Positions 1-8,993 of a stretch of DNA of 64,000 bases are shown piece by piece (positions within the stretch are counted from its first letter, which is position 1; the number at the start of each line of letters is the position of its first letter). Source of the DNA: Anaerocolumna xylanovorans DSM 12503 (lineage in GTDB: Bacteria > Bacillota > Clostridia > Lachnospirales > Lachnospiraceae). The notes under the pieces were generated by a model. The model saw nothing but the letters and a program-made list of their open reading frames with translations, was not told the DNA's origin and ran no database searches. Where the stretch lies: NCBI RefSeq assembly GCF_900143645.1, contig NZ_FRFD01000004.1, forward strand, positions 372,001-436,000. The letters are read 5' to 3'. Made by a program: the position numbers and the translations under genes.

Positions 1-1281
1 TTTCATAATGCTTCCTAATGAGAATAAGAACAGGATAATAAAGGTAGGTTTAATTAACGGTAAGGTAATATAGCGTATCTGCTGTACAAGGCTTGCACCG
101 TCAACTTTTGCCGCGTCATAATATTCATCACTGATTCCGACAATCGTTGCCAGATATACAACCATACCGTAACCGATATTTTTCCAGATATAGAATACCG
201 TTATCAGGATGGGCCAGTAATGAGGTGTGTTATAGAAGTCAATCTTTTGGCCGCCCATAGCAGCAACCATAGTATTTACTACACCGGAGTCATATTCAAA
301 TAAGTTATAAACCAAAACCTTAAGAATAACGAAGGATACGAAGTAAGGCATGAACATCAAGGTCTGTGATGTCTTCTTAAACCATTTCACACCTGCCTGG
401 CTGACAAAGATAGCAAATACAATCTGTAATATGTTACCTAATGCGATAAATACAAAATTGTAAAGAACCGTATTTTTCGTAAGTTTGAATAAATCTGCTT
501 TTAATAGATACTCGAAGTTCTTCATTCCTACGTAAGGACTTCCCCATAATCCGTCACGGAAATTGAAGGAAGTAAAAGCATAATACACACCTATCATAGG
601 AAGATAATTGTTTATTAACAGATAAACTGCGGCAGGAACTAACATTGCGAAGAGAACCCAGTTTTTTCTTAATTCATATAGGAAACCATGTTCTTTATAA
701 ATCTCTCTTTCCGTTTTTTCAACTATCTTTACTGCTGCATAAGCTATAATCGATAATATTAAGACTACATATACAATTGGAGAGATAAAAATAGCATCTG
801 TGCCGATTTTCTTATTGGCAAAAGGCATATAAACGATAGCAACCACTGAAAGCGCAATGTTAAATATCATTGCCGATTTCGCTGTAAAATACAAATGCAG
901 ATTGCCTTTTGACTCCTTCTTTTTCATAAAGACTCTTATAACAAATATAATATTAAAGTAAACGGATGCCACTGCAAGTATCAGCAGAATCATTGTAAAT
1001 AGTCCTATATTACCTTGTTTCGTATACTTAACAAATGATAACATGTCATATAAGTTATAACTGGACATTAATTTACCGATTACATCCTCTTTAACTCCAA
1101 TACTTTGAAAGAGTGAATCCGGATTAATAATGTAGATCCATTTTACAAAAGGAATTGATAAAAGCAATGTAATCACTGATGCCACTATACCGGCAAGTAG
1201 TCCAAGCTTTTTACCATGATACTCTTTTTCAAATATAGCTGACAGACCAGGTTCCGGTTTTCGATTTTCTTTACTTTTCAT
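1..1281 (-). CDS. Sugar ABC transporter permease (LplB/UgpA type) with N-terminal membrane extension, partial
   Basis: An open frame of 427 codons starts at ATG 1281 and runs off the left edge without a stop. Residues from about 205 onward match a binding-protein-dependent sugar permease: a first hydrophobic segment after RKNW, an ending at about residue 415 with the EAA-loop-like DAAKVDGAS, and the following PLIKPT. Ahead of it lie about 200 residues with at least four hydrophobic segments (around residues 25-50, 90-115, 135-160, 165-187) that ordinary LplB-type permeases (about 300 residues) lack. The gene is preceded by a TATAAT -10 box at 1370-1375 and a GGCGGGA ribosome site. Function as a sugar or oligosaccharide channel is inferred from the family; the role of the extension is unknown. 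Confidence 0.8.
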   Translation of the reverse strand, partial: MKSKENRKPEPGLSAIFEKEYHGKKLGLLAGIVASVITLLLSIPFVKWIYIINPDSLFQSIGVKEDVIGKLMSSYNLYDMLSFVKYTKQGNIGLFTMILLILAVASVYFNIIFVIRVFMKKKESKGNLHLYFTAKSAMIFNIALSVVAIVYMPFANKKIGTDAIFISPIVYVVLILSIIAYAAVKIVEKTEREIYKEHGFLYELRKNWVLFAMLVPAAVYLLINNYLPMIGVYYAFTSFNFRDGLWGSPYVGMKNFEYLLKADLFKLTKNTVLYNFVFIALGNILQIVFAIFVSQAGVKWFKKTSQTLMFMPYFVSFVILKVLVYNLFEYDSGVVNTMVAAMGGQKIDFYNTPHYWPILITVFYIWKNIGYGMVVYLATIVGISDEYYDAAKVDGASLVQQIRYITLPLIKPTFIILFLFSLGSIMK

Positions 1282-1587
1282 GTGATATTCCCGCCTTTAA
1301 CTAATATTCATATTATTAAAATGTACCAAAAAATTTTGCAAAAACTATGATGTCGTATACAACAAGGTCATTATATAAGCAGAATAGCTAAAACAACATG
1401 GGCAAAATCGTACTTTAGGTTATAAAAATACTAATTTTGGATTCGCAAATTTATATTTCAAGTATCAAGATTTGACTTTTATACACAAAAAGGTAGAAAC
1501 AGACATTATATGTTTCATGTAATCACAACATATAATTCCATTTCTACCTGGGTTTTATACTTTTATTTTGTATATATTGCAAAACTT
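1282..1587. other. Intergenic region with promoter and terminator
   Basis: No coding frame is convincing here. On the minus strand the stretch holds the terminator of the aldo/keto reductase gene (1487-1549) and then a candidate promoter for the permease: TATAAT at 1370-1375 with a weak TTGTTT upstream. This leaves a leader of about 90 bases before ATG 1281. Confidence 0.5.
1487..1549 (-). terminator. Rho-independent terminator after the aldo/keto reductase gene
   Basis: Read on the minus strand, AGGTAGAAA (1541-1549) pairs with TTTCTACCT (1491-1499). An inner pair lies at 1506-1514 and 1528-1536, and a short T run follows at 1487-1490. It lies 39 bases after the stop of the reductase, the last gene of the operon. 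Confidence 0.65.
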
Positions 1588-2538
1588 TCAGCCAATTTGA
1601 AGCCGCGTAAGTTCCTTATCCAGTAATTCCATCTCTTTCTCTGAAAGGCTCCAGTCAAAAGCAGCACAATTTTCTTTTGCTTCCTGTTCATTTCTTACAC
1701 CGATAAGTGCCGTTCCTACAAAACTCTTTTGCGTACTCCAGTTTATGGCGACCTGTGCTACCGGTTTGTTATGTGCTTCTGCTATTTTATCCATTGTTTT
1801 TAAAAGTTCCATTATTAATGAAAATTTTGGTTCTTTGTAAAAATCATAAAAGGTTATTCTTAAATCACCTTTTTCATATTCCGGAAGCTTTCTGACGGCT
1901 CCGGATAAAATGCCTGCTCCCAAAGATCCATAAGTTAAGGAATCGATGTTTCTTTCTGCTCCCCATTTTAAAAGCTCTGTGAATTTTTGGTTAACCATGG
2001 AAAACGGAGGCTGCTGAACATCAATTTTAAGATACTTTTCTGCTTCTGTAATCTGCTCTTCGGAAAAATTGGACACTCCGACAAATCTTATCTTACCCTG
2101 CTTCTTTAGAGTAGACAGTGCTGCCATAGTCTCATCAATAGGGGTATCAAGATCCGGCCAATGCACAAAATAGAAGTCCAGATAATCTGTTTTGAGATTT
2201 AACAATGAACTTTCAATTTCCCTCATAACATTCTTATAGCTGGCATTGCGGGTATAGCCGCCTTTATACAGATCAGGTACCAGTCCGAATTTTGTGGATA
2301 CCAATATCTTATCCCTTGGAACTTCCCTGATGGCTTCTCCTACTATCATTTCAGAAGCACCGTTTCCATAGCATGGTGCCGTATCTATCAGATTCACACC
2401 GCCATCGATCATGGCCCGGATACCTTTTACTGCTTCCTGCCTGTCAACCTGTCCATAATTATCTACGCCGATTGCCCATGTACCTACAGCCAAGGAAGAC
2501 ACTAATACATCTGCATTCTTAAACTGTTTATACCTCAT
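1588..2538 (-). CDS. Aldo/keto reductase
   Basis: A 316-residue NAD(P)H-dependent oxidoreductase of the aldo/keto reductase superfamily, a cytoplasmic TIM barrel. The catalytic tetrad is visible: Asp52 and Tyr57 in the IDTAPCYGNG segment, Lys83 in STKFG and His126 in FVHWPD. It most resembles bacterial proteins annotated as L-fucose or D-threo-aldose dehydrogenases or general AKRs. It is the last gene of the sugar operon 8924-1588, 54 bases after the ROK regulator, so it probably oxidises or reduces the substrate sugar or a product of the aldolase step. The exact substrate cannot be read from sequence. Length is normal for the family. Confidence 0.9.
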   Translation of the reverse strand: MRYKQFKNADVLVSSLAVGTWAIGVDNYGQVDRQEAVKGIRAMIDGGVNLIDTAPCYGNGASEMIVGEAIREVPRDKILVSTKFGLVPDLYKGGYTRNASYKNVMREIESSLLNLKTDYLDFYFVHWPDLDTPIDETMAALSTLKKQGKIRFVGVSNFSEEQITEAEKYLKIDVQQPPFSMVNQKFTELLKWGAERNIDSLTYGSLGAGILSGAVRKLPEYEKGDLRITFYDFYKEPKFSLIMELLKTMDKIAEAHNKPVAQVAINWSTQKSFVGTALIGVRNEQEAKENCAAFDWSLSEKEMELLDKELTRLQIG

Positions 2539-2592
2539 ATCAGTTCCTCACTTCCTTTATTTGATCCATAAAGTTTCCTGTCGCTTGTACGT

Positions 2593-3867
2593 TTACTGCT
2601 GGTCCTGATTGATAAATAATTCTGCTTCATTAAAATACTGGTCTGCCAGATATAAGGCTCCTCCCGTAAAGCAGCCATGGTTTAAACTAATATCGGAATA
2701 AACCAGGGTAAATTCCTTTTCAATCTTAAAAAACGGAAGCGAATGGATTTCTCTTTGGAGCTTATTCAAAAAATAATCTCCTGCCTGATTATAAATTCCC
2801 TGAAGCACTATCACCCGGGGATTATAAATTAATATCATATTGCGTATAAGCATAACGAAATAAGATATCATTCTGTCCATTATTTTGCAGGCAAAAGCAT
2901 CTCCTTCATTAGAGGCTTTAAATATACCGGAATAATTAAGCTTATCCCCATTCTTTAACAACTGGGAGTCCTGATACTCGTCCTTTATTTCACCGGCATA
3001 CCTTATCATTGCCTTTGGCGATACCATGGTTTCAAAGCAGCCGTAATTGCCGCAGGCGCATTTTTCCGTTGCTTTATCAGGCACTACCGTTATATGCCCG
3101 AATTCACCGACAAGGCCATTTGCACCCTCTACCAGCTTCCCATGGTCCAAAACGCACCCTCCGGTAAAGGAGCCTGATATAATCACCATGACATTTTCTT
3201 CCTTATAGTCAGGATGTTTCAGAAATTCCGCATACCCCGACAGACGGCTTCCGTTATTTATCGATATCTTATAATATTCAGGCATCAGCTCCTTTAACTT
3301 TTCTACAACCGCCAGATTTCTTCCCCATGCCGTATTGTGTATCGGAAAGAGAAGAAGCCCGTTATCCGAGTCAACGATTCCGTCAAAGCCTGCCACCACT
3401 CCATAAATATCCTCCGGTACAAGCCCCGAAGAACGAACCAATTCTTTTACCGCCAAAGCAATGTCTTCCATACAATTCTCATAGCTGGCCTGATTCCTGT
3501 ATTTATTTGAAAGCTTGTTTATCAGCACGCATTTTAGGTCATACAAAACACAGTCAATATAGCCGATTCCGGAATGAACGGCTATAAGATATTTATGCGT
3601 ATCATTCAAAGCATACAGTTCCGGCTTTTTACCGCCTTCTTCCGTGGAGCTTCCTTTTCCCATGGCCTTTACAAGTTCGTGCTTTTGCAAGAGGGCTAAA
3701 ATCTTGGTAACTGAGGTCACACTTAGGTTAATCCTTTCGGATATTTCACTGGCCGTCATCGTCTCTAAGTTTCTCAAAAGCGACAATACCAGCCTCTGGT
3801 TATAATGTTTAATATTTTTCGGTTTTCTGCTTAATGGAGAAGAAGCCATTCTTTTATCAATGCTCAT
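2593..3867 (-). CDS. ROK-family transcriptional regulator (XylR type)
   Basis: A 424-residue protein with an N-terminal winged helix-turn-helix (about residues 20-80) joined to a ROK sugar-kinase-like domain. The ROK zinc motif CACGNYGCFE is present near residue 285, preceded by GEFGH. Proteins of this layout (XylR, NagC, Mlc) are usually repressors released by a sugar ligand. It is encoded inside the operon it probably controls, between the DUF4867 gene and the reductase. A palindrome resembling the Bacillus xyl operator overlaps the only clear promoter upstream, at 8979-9013, which is the likely binding site. The inducing sugar is not known. Confidence 0.9.
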   Translation of the reverse strand: MSIDKRMASSPLSRKPKNIKHYNQRLVLSLLRNLETMTASEISERINLSVTSVTKILALLQKHELVKAMGKGSSTEEGGKKPELYALNDTHKYLIAVHSGIGYIDCVLYDLKCVLINKLSNKYRNQASYENCMEDIALAVKELVRSSGLVPEDIYGVVAGFDGIVDSDNGLLLFPIHNTAWGRNLAVVEKLKELMPEYYKISINNGSRLSGYAEFLKHPDYKEENVMVIISGSFTGGCVLDHGKLVEGANGLVGEFGHITVVPDKATEKCACGNYGCFETMVSPKAMIRYAGEIKDEYQDSQLLKNGDKLNYSGIFKASNEGDAFACKIMDRMISYFVMLIRNMILIYNPRVIVLQGIYNQAGDYFLNKLQREIHSLPFFKIEKEFTLVYSDISLNHGCFTGGALYLADQYFNEAELFINQDQQ

Positions 3868-3958
3868 TGTATTAACACCATACCTATTTGTTTTTTCTCA
3901 TTATCCTTGATTTTATAAGAAGTGTCAACTAATAGAAAGAAGCTGCCTGCCTTTAATG

Positions 3959-4456
3959 CTATAAAAAGATCTCTGCCCTGTCATCTCCCTCTAAAACCTG
4001 GGAGATAATATCATTCCGAAAAGTTCTTCCCGGAAGCAGGCACAGAATATGTGCCTCTCCTTCTTCGGTAAGGTACTGCGTTCCATGGACAATAAGGGGG
4101 TTTAGCTTCACGAAGGTCCCTCGGGGAATAAGGAAAGCTTCGAGATTTTCAGCTGAAAAAGTCTTAGTTGGCAGTCCCGCAAAGATAATCACGTCTTTAT
4201 CAATGGGAAGCAGTCCTTCACAGGTATACTGGTGGGCCTCTAAAAAGGATATGATATTCCTCTCCTGCTTCTTTACATGACAGACAGATACTGTCGGCAG
4301 TGTACTGGTGCCAAAATCCAGAGTTATCAGGTCTGCGAAAAAGTTAGCGGGAAATACGGACCCTTCTCTCATGGATTTCTCGTCAAGCAGATTCTGGTAT
4401 ACTCCGTATTTACGGAAAGCTTCCGGGGTTAATTCCTGTACTTTTATAGTGCGCAT
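3959..4456 (-). CDS. DUF4867 family protein (cupin-like, sugar operon)
   Basis: A 165-residue soluble protein resembling the DUF4867 family, sometimes loosely annotated as ureidoglycolate lyase-like. It is acidic, has no signal peptide and no membrane segment, and ends close after a small beta-rich region typical of cupin folds (for example TFVKLNPLIVHGTQY). The C-terminal IVHG could supply a metal-binding histidine. Its ATG overlaps the 3' end of the isomerase gene by 13 bases, so the two are translationally coupled. The context suggests a mutarotase, isomerase or lactone-handling role on the same sugar; no activity can be assigned with confidence. Confidence 0.75.
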   Translation of the reverse strand: MRTIKVQELTPEAFRKYGVYQNLLDEKSMREGSVFPANFFADLITLDFGTSTLPTVSVCHVKKQERNIISFLEAHQYTCEGLLPIDKDVIIFAGLPTKTFSAENLEAFLIPRGTFVKLNPLIVHGTQYLTEEGEAHILCLLPGRTFRNDIISQVLEGDDRAEIFL

Positions 4457-5838
4457 GGGCTGCCTCCTTCCTGATGGGCGTCGTCAAAGTCTATTCTTAA
4501 ATAGCGGGCTGCTTCCTTTAATACGGGAAGGTATTTACCATATACTCCGCCCACATGGTGAATGTAAGGCCCAAATATCAGTTTTTCTTCCCAGCGCTTC
4601 CAGTTATCCACCTCCATCCATACATAGGTCCCGCTGGTCTTAGGACCTGTTGTTGTTTTAGCTTCCCCGGCAAACAGAGAATATTTGCCGTCAAGTTCAT
4701 CAAAGCGGCAGATTGTAAGGTCTCCCTGCTTTAATTCAAACTGCTCCTGGGCGTTAATCAAACCAGCCTCGCTGCTTTCTGCCTTTAAAGAATAAGGGAA
4801 GGGACCGCAGTGCCACAAAAGCTCACCATTGTCATTTTCCGGATGACGTATTGTAAGGTCTGCTAAAAATTCTGCATTTTCATATAGGTCACAAGCTCTT
4901 AGGATTGCCATGGTAATTGCTCCATTTACATCTGTTTCGCAGGCTAAGGGCAGGCCCTCGTCTGCCAGTTCACCTAAGGCAACACAGGGACAGACTCCCA
5001 TTAATCCAGGAAATGCTGACCAGCATTCAAAGGCACCGACACTGCAATTATTCTCCTCCAGATGTTTTTTTACCGCCAGCTTTACGGCTGCTGCCTTCTT
5101 AACTTCCTCTTCTTTCATAGCGCTGCAATCCATTCGTGCGGTCAATTCCTTATAATAAGCCTGGAATTCTTCTGTTTCCTCTTTCATGATTCTCATTGCT
5201 GTCTCTGATATCTTAAAAGGTGAAATGGGGACTACGGTTATTCCAAAGCGGTTCATCAGGTTGGCATCATTTGTCATAACGCTCATAAAAGGTCCGGGGC
5301 GCTCTCCAATCTTGGCAACCCGTAAGTTCTTCATAGCCTTAACAACAGCTGCCACACGGATAAAGTTCTCATAGCCTGTTTTAAATTCCCTGCCTTCCGT
5401 CTCACAATTAAAGATATAGCTGTATTTTACCCCATAACGGCTTAGTACCTTGGTAGCTGCAAACATACCGCATTGGGTATCCCTTCCTCTTGACTCTAAG
5501 GTGTTCGGTTTTTCATCCCTGGCCCCCCAGATTAAAACAGGTATATCAAAGGCTCTTGCAATTTCTGCAACCACCTGCTCTTCTCCAAAATCACAGAAGG
5601 GAATAAATAAGGCATCAATACGTTTTTCCTTTAATTTACCAATAACAGACGGTACGGCTTTTAGCTCCCACATAATTCCATTTTCACACATGTCATCCAC
5701 ATCAATAATTTCTACTGCTTCTGTTTTTATGCTGCGGATAACCTTCATGAATTTTTCTTTTTGCCTTAGCGCTTCCTCCATACTTAAGAAGCTTCTTTTA
5801 ACAGGAACCACTCCCAATACAACCGATTGCTTATACAT
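4444..5838 (-). CDS. L-fucose/L-arabinose isomerase-like protein
   Basis: A 464-residue cytoplasmic protein of the fucose/arabinose isomerase superfamily, which interconverts aldoses and ketoses using a divalent metal. Candidate metal ligands lie in the CETDVNG segment in the C-terminal half and in a later WHCGPF motif, which is typical of the family. I chose ATG 5838 because AAAGGGGGA lies just ahead of it and it overlaps the kinase stop by 8 bases; a longer frame to 5892 would lie inside the kinase gene. It should deliver a ketose to the PfkB kinase and aldolase encoded just upstream. The specific sugar is unknown. Confidence 0.85.
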   Translation of the reverse strand: MYKQSVVLGVVPVKRSFLSMEEALRQKEKFMKVIRSIKTEAVEIIDVDDMCENGIMWELKAVPSVIGKLKEKRIDALFIPFCDFGEEQVVAEIARAFDIPVLIWGARDEKPNTLESRGRDTQCGMFAATKVLSRYGVKYSYIFNCETEGREFKTGYENFIRVAAVVKAMKNLRVAKIGERPGPFMSVMTNDANLMNRFGITVVPISPFKISETAMRIMKEETEEFQAYYKELTARMDCSAMKEEEVKKAAAVKLAVKKHLEENNCSVGAFECWSAFPGLMGVCPCVALGELADEGLPLACETDVNGAITMAILRACDLYENAEFLADLTIRHPENDNGELLWHCGPFPYSLKAESSEAGLINAQEQFELKQGDLTICRFDELDGKYSLFAGEAKTTTGPKTSGTYVWMEVDNWKRWEEKLIFGPYIHHVGGVYGKYLPVLKEAARYLRIDFDDAHQEGGSPCAL

Positions 5839-6799
5839 GCTCAATCCCCCTTTGATAAAATTCCACTCTATGGTCGATTTCCTTATAGTCAATCATACCT
5901 GTCTCCATAAATTTCTTTACCGTATCCATATCCGGTATACCTGCTCTTCCGCCGATGCGGGTGCATTTGATAGCGGCTGCGGCTGCGGCAAATCTGGCTG
6001 TTTCACATACCGACAGGTTCTTTAAAAGTCCTGCCGCAAAGGCTCCGTGAAAGACATCTCCGGCTCCTACGGTATCGACCGTCTCTACTTTATAGGCCGG
6101 TATCTGAAAATATCCTTCCCGTGAAACACCTGCTGCTCCCTTTTCTCCAAAGGTAAATACTACAATTTCAGGTCCTTTCTCCATCATAGCCCGGCAGTTC
6201 TTTTCATAATCGGAGTCTGAAAACAAACTGTGATAGATAAATTCCGAGCCGATGAAAACATCAATCAGTGGCAGCTCCTCTTTAAGATTAGGAAGCCCCG
6301 AATCGGCATCCATAATAATCTTAGCTCCGGCTTGTTTTGCAAGCCTTGCTGCCTTTATGGTTATTTCATCCAATCTTGCTATATAAAAATATTTGGTACT
6401 TTGCAGATAAGAAAGCGGAAGTTCTTCTTCTGTTATGCTTTCGGAAGTCCCGGGATAGTAGAGGATATTTCTTCCCCCTGTCTTCTTATCACTGATAACA
6501 ATATCAAAATGAGTGCTTTTGTCTTCTCTTTGTAACAGATATTTTGTATCTATCCCGTGCCGTATGAAGTCCGTTCGGATAAAAGTGCCGTATATATCTG
6601 TACCGATGTTACCGATTGCCGCTGCCCTCGCTCCGAGCCTTGCGGCTGCTATCAGTCCCGTTGCCACCTTTCCGCCCCCTTGCCAGCTTACATTTTTCAC
6701 AAGCTCCCCATGATTGGGTTCCGGAATCTTATCCACATTAACAGCCAGGTCCACACAGGGACTGTCCATTCCTACCAGATCGAATTTCACCATATTCAC
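5831..6799 (-). CDS. PfkB-family carbohydrate kinase
   Basis: A 322-residue ribokinase-fold kinase. The N-terminal substrate region has the GGG-x-VATG pattern at about 41-48, and the ATP-site anion hole DTVGAGDVFHG lies at 242-252 with catalytic Asp248. It is expected to phosphorylate a ketose or aldose with ATP in the cytoplasm. It starts 8 bases after the aldolase stop and its stop overlaps the isomerase start, so the three enzymes are tightly coupled. With the class II aldolase next to it, a ketose-1-phosphate or tagatose-6-phosphate-like intermediate is plausible, but this is inference. Confidence 0.9.
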   Translation of the reverse strand: MNMVKFDLVGMDSPCVDLAVNVDKIPEPNHGELVKNVSWQGGGKVATGLIAAARLGARAAAIGNIGTDIYGTFIRTDFIRHGIDTKYLLQREDKSTHFDIVISDKKTGGRNILYYPGTSESITEEELPLSYLQSTKYFYIARLDEITIKAARLAKQAGAKIIMDADSGLPNLKEELPLIDVFIGSEFIYHSLFSDSDYEKNCRAMMEKGPEIVVFTFGEKGAAGVSREGYFQIPAYKVETVDTVGAGDVFHGAFAAGLLKNLSVCETARFAAAAAAIKCTRIGGRAGIPDMDTVKKFMETGMIDYKEIDHRVEFYQRGIEHV

Positions 6800-6807
6800 C
6801 GCCTATT

Positions 6808-7662
6808 CTACAGGGAATAGTTATTGGGATTAAGAAGCCTTAGCTTACGAACCACAAAACTCTTAACCTCATCTGCCGCTGTGCTTTGCAGTCTGAAAAA
6901 GGACCCTTTATTTTCCTCCGGTTTAACATTGGAACAGATTGCCTGATAGATAGCTCTGTCATATTCTGTTGCAATATTAAACTTGCTGATACCAAGATTT
7001 ACGCTCTTTTGTATCTGGTCATCCGGGATATCCGAACATCCGTGAAGTACGATAGGGATGGACAGGCTGTAGCGAATCTGCGCAATCCTGTCAAAGTCCA
7101 GCTTAGGCTCCTTGATATATACGCCATGGGCATTTCCTACGGCAACCGCTAAGGAATCACAGCCTGTTCTTTCTACGAATTCCACTGCCTGCTCTACAGA
7201 GGTATAATTGGCAGCGTCCACAATATCCTCCAGCTTCGAGCCTGTTCCTACGTGCCCCAATTCTGCTTCTACATCAACTCCGAAAACTCTCGCTACCCTG
7301 ATTACATCCTTTGTCATCTGAACATTCTCTTCAAAAGGAAGCGTGGAACCATCTAACATCACAGAAGGGAAACCATCACGGATACCGGCAACGGCAATCT
7401 CAAAGGTGTTGGAATGGTCCAGATGGACTGCTACAGGAACAGAGGCTTTTGCTGCCATGTCCCTGGTAAAATCAGCAATATACTTTAAGTCAATATGCTC
7501 TCTGAAGCCCGGATACACCTGAATAATAACAGGAAGCCTTTCTCCCTCCGCTGCTCCAATTGCCCATTTTACCGATTCATAGTTAAATACATTGATTGCC
7601 GGTACACCGTATTTGTGCACCGTCGCATGCTCCAATAGCTCTTTTACACTGATACTTGACAT
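6808..7662 (-). CDS. Class II ketose-bisphosphate aldolase
   Basis: A 284-residue zinc-dependent aldolase of the fructose/tagatose-bisphosphate family. Asp82-His83 (HLDHS), His179 (NAHGVY) and His207 (VLHGCS) fit the catalytic and zinc-binding positions. NIATEYDRA near residue 229 fits the phosphate-binding loop. The reaction is retro-aldol cleavage of a phosphorylated ketose to dihydroxyacetone phosphate and an aldehyde. It follows the MFS transporter gene by 83 bases, a gap that contains an AT-rich hairpin, and starts the tightly packed enzyme block. Tagatose-bisphosphate aldolase or an aldolase for a rarer sugar are both possible. Confidence 0.9.
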   Translation of the reverse strand: MSSISVKELLEHATVHKYGVPAINVFNYESVKWAIGAAEGERLPVIIQVYPGFREHIDLKYIADFTRDMAAKASVPVAVHLDHSNTFEIAVAGIRDGFPSVMLDGSTLPFEENVQMTKDVIRVARVFGVDVEAELGHVGTGSKLEDIVDAANYTSVEQAVEFVERTGCDSLAVAVGNAHGVYIKEPKLDFDRIAQIRYSLSIPIVLHGCSDIPDDQIQKSVNLGISKFNIATEYDRAIYQAICSNVKPEENKGSFFRLQSTAADEVKSFVVRKLRLLNPNNYSL

Positions 7663-7687
7663 AAAATACCTCTCCTTTATCTATCTG

Positions 7688-7709
7688 ATAATATTTATTG
7701 AAATATTAT
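7688..7709. promoter_or_regulatory. AT-rich perfect inverted repeat between transporter and aldolase genes
   Basis: ATAATATTT (7688-7696) and AAATATTAT (7701-7709) form perfect 9-bp arms around ATTG. It has no GC core, so it is a weak terminator at best. It could be an mRNA processing or stability element, or a second operator, in the 83-base gap before the aldolase. Confidence 0.4.
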
Positions 7710-7745
7710 AACTTTTCCAAATGCAGCAGTTTTAACCGGAAATTT

Positions 7746-8924
7746 TCAAACCTGCAGGATATCTGCTTTTTGTGTTCTTCTTCTCTTGCCGTCTATGCGC
7801 AGCATAAAAAAATTGAGAACGGAAATTACCGCTATTACCGCCGCTAAAACAAAGAAAGACGGTCTTATTCCAAAATGCTCTGTCATGGTGCCTCCAAGAA
7901 GGCTTCCAAGAGTGGAACCAAGGCCTGTCTGCACCATTGCCAACATACTCTGCCCCTGGGAAAGCTTCCCTTCTGCTGCATTTTCACTGATAAACATAAC
8001 GCAGCTATAATAACAGGTCATGTAGGTAACACTTTGCAATAGCTGTGACATTAACATCAGGGGTAACACTCCGCTGGCAGCTAAGATTAATCTTAAGGAA
8101 ACCATTGCAACGGAAAATGCCAGAATATTTACAGCCCCAAACTTCTTCATTAGTTTATTAATCAATAACAATACCGGTATCTCACTAAGTGCGGAAATAC
8201 AGCTTGATATTCCCAGAATGGAAGCACCGTAACCCAGCTTTATAACATAAACTCCATAATAGGTCCCACAGAAGGTAAGTCCTAACTGGAGCAGGAAAGC
8301 AAACAATAAAACAAAGCGTATCTGATAGTTTTTAAATATCTTTTCTTTTGTATGAAACTTTGCCCTCTCTTTCTTTGGTATCTGGTCATTGGGAAGCAGG
8401 AGAAGAAAGAACATCAGCAGCAGGAAACCGGAACATCCAAACAAAAAAATACGCTCAATATTCTGCTTCACCAGAATTCCTATTATGAAAACTGTAATAG
8501 CATATCCTACCGTACCTCCGATTCTGATAAAGGCAAAGTTAACATTGTTCTTTTTCGTGAGATTCGTAACAATTGCATCACACAGGGGTATAATTGCCGT
8601 ACTAAAGGAAGTTAAAAGCACCGTGGATACCAGAAAGAATACAAATCCTGAATGTATCCGGTAGGTAAGAATAGCAAGGCTGCTTCCGAACACAACAAAG
8701 ATAAGAACATTCCTCCTCTTTCCGATCTTATCGCTGATAATCCCCCAGAAGGGCTGGATAAAAAGAGCTGCAAGAGGGCCAATGGCGGACAGCATGCCTA
8801 TCTGTGCATTCGTTATTCCCTGCTTTGCATAAAAAGCACCCATAAAAGGGGAATACAATGCCATAACCGACCATAACACTGTGTTGACTGCTAATAGCTT
8901 TAGAATCTCTTTTCGACTTGACAT
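7746..8924 (-). CDS. MFS transporter, probable sugar importer
   Basis: A 392-residue integral membrane protein with about 12 hydrophobic segments and the MFS loop motif GIISDKIGKRRN between helices 2 and 3 (about residues 61-72). It resembles the LacY/MFS_1-like group of proton-coupled sugar or nucleoside carriers. It is the first gene of the operon and lies 40 bases downstream of the -10 box of the operator-controlled promoter at 8965-8993, so it probably imports the sugar processed by the following kinase, isomerase and aldolase. No substrate can be named from sequence. Confidence 0.85.
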   Translation of the reverse strand: MSSRKEILKLLAVNTVLWSVMALYSPFMGAFYAKQGITNAQIGMLSAIGPLAALFIQPFWGIISDKIGKRRNVLIFVVFGSSLAILTYRIHSGFVFFLVSTVLLTSFSTAIIPLCDAIVTNLTKKNNVNFAFIRIGGTVGYAITVFIIGILVKQNIERIFLFGCSGFLLLMFFLLLLPNDQIPKKERAKFHTKEKIFKNYQIRFVLLFAFLLQLGLTFCGTYYGVYVIKLGYGASILGISSCISALSEIPVLLLINKLMKKFGAVNILAFSVAMVSLRLILAASGVLPLMLMSQLLQSVTYMTCYYSCVMFISENAAEGKLSQGQSMLAMVQTGLGSTLGSLLGGTMTEHFGIRPSFFVLAAVIAVISVLNFFMLRIDGKRRRTQKADILQV

Positions 8925-8964
8925 AAAATCTGCTTCTCCCAGCGCTGTTTATTTCTTTAGCCTG

Positions 8965-8993
8965 AGTATACAATAAACAACTTAGTTTGTAAA
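8965..8993 (-). promoter_or_regulatory. Sigma-A-type promoter of the sugar operon
   Basis: On the minus strand TTTACA (8988-8993) and TATACT (8965-8970) are separated by exactly 17 bases. It reads into the MFS gene at 8924. The -35 box lies inside the palindrome at 8979-9013, so a bound repressor would block it. Confidence 0.7.
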
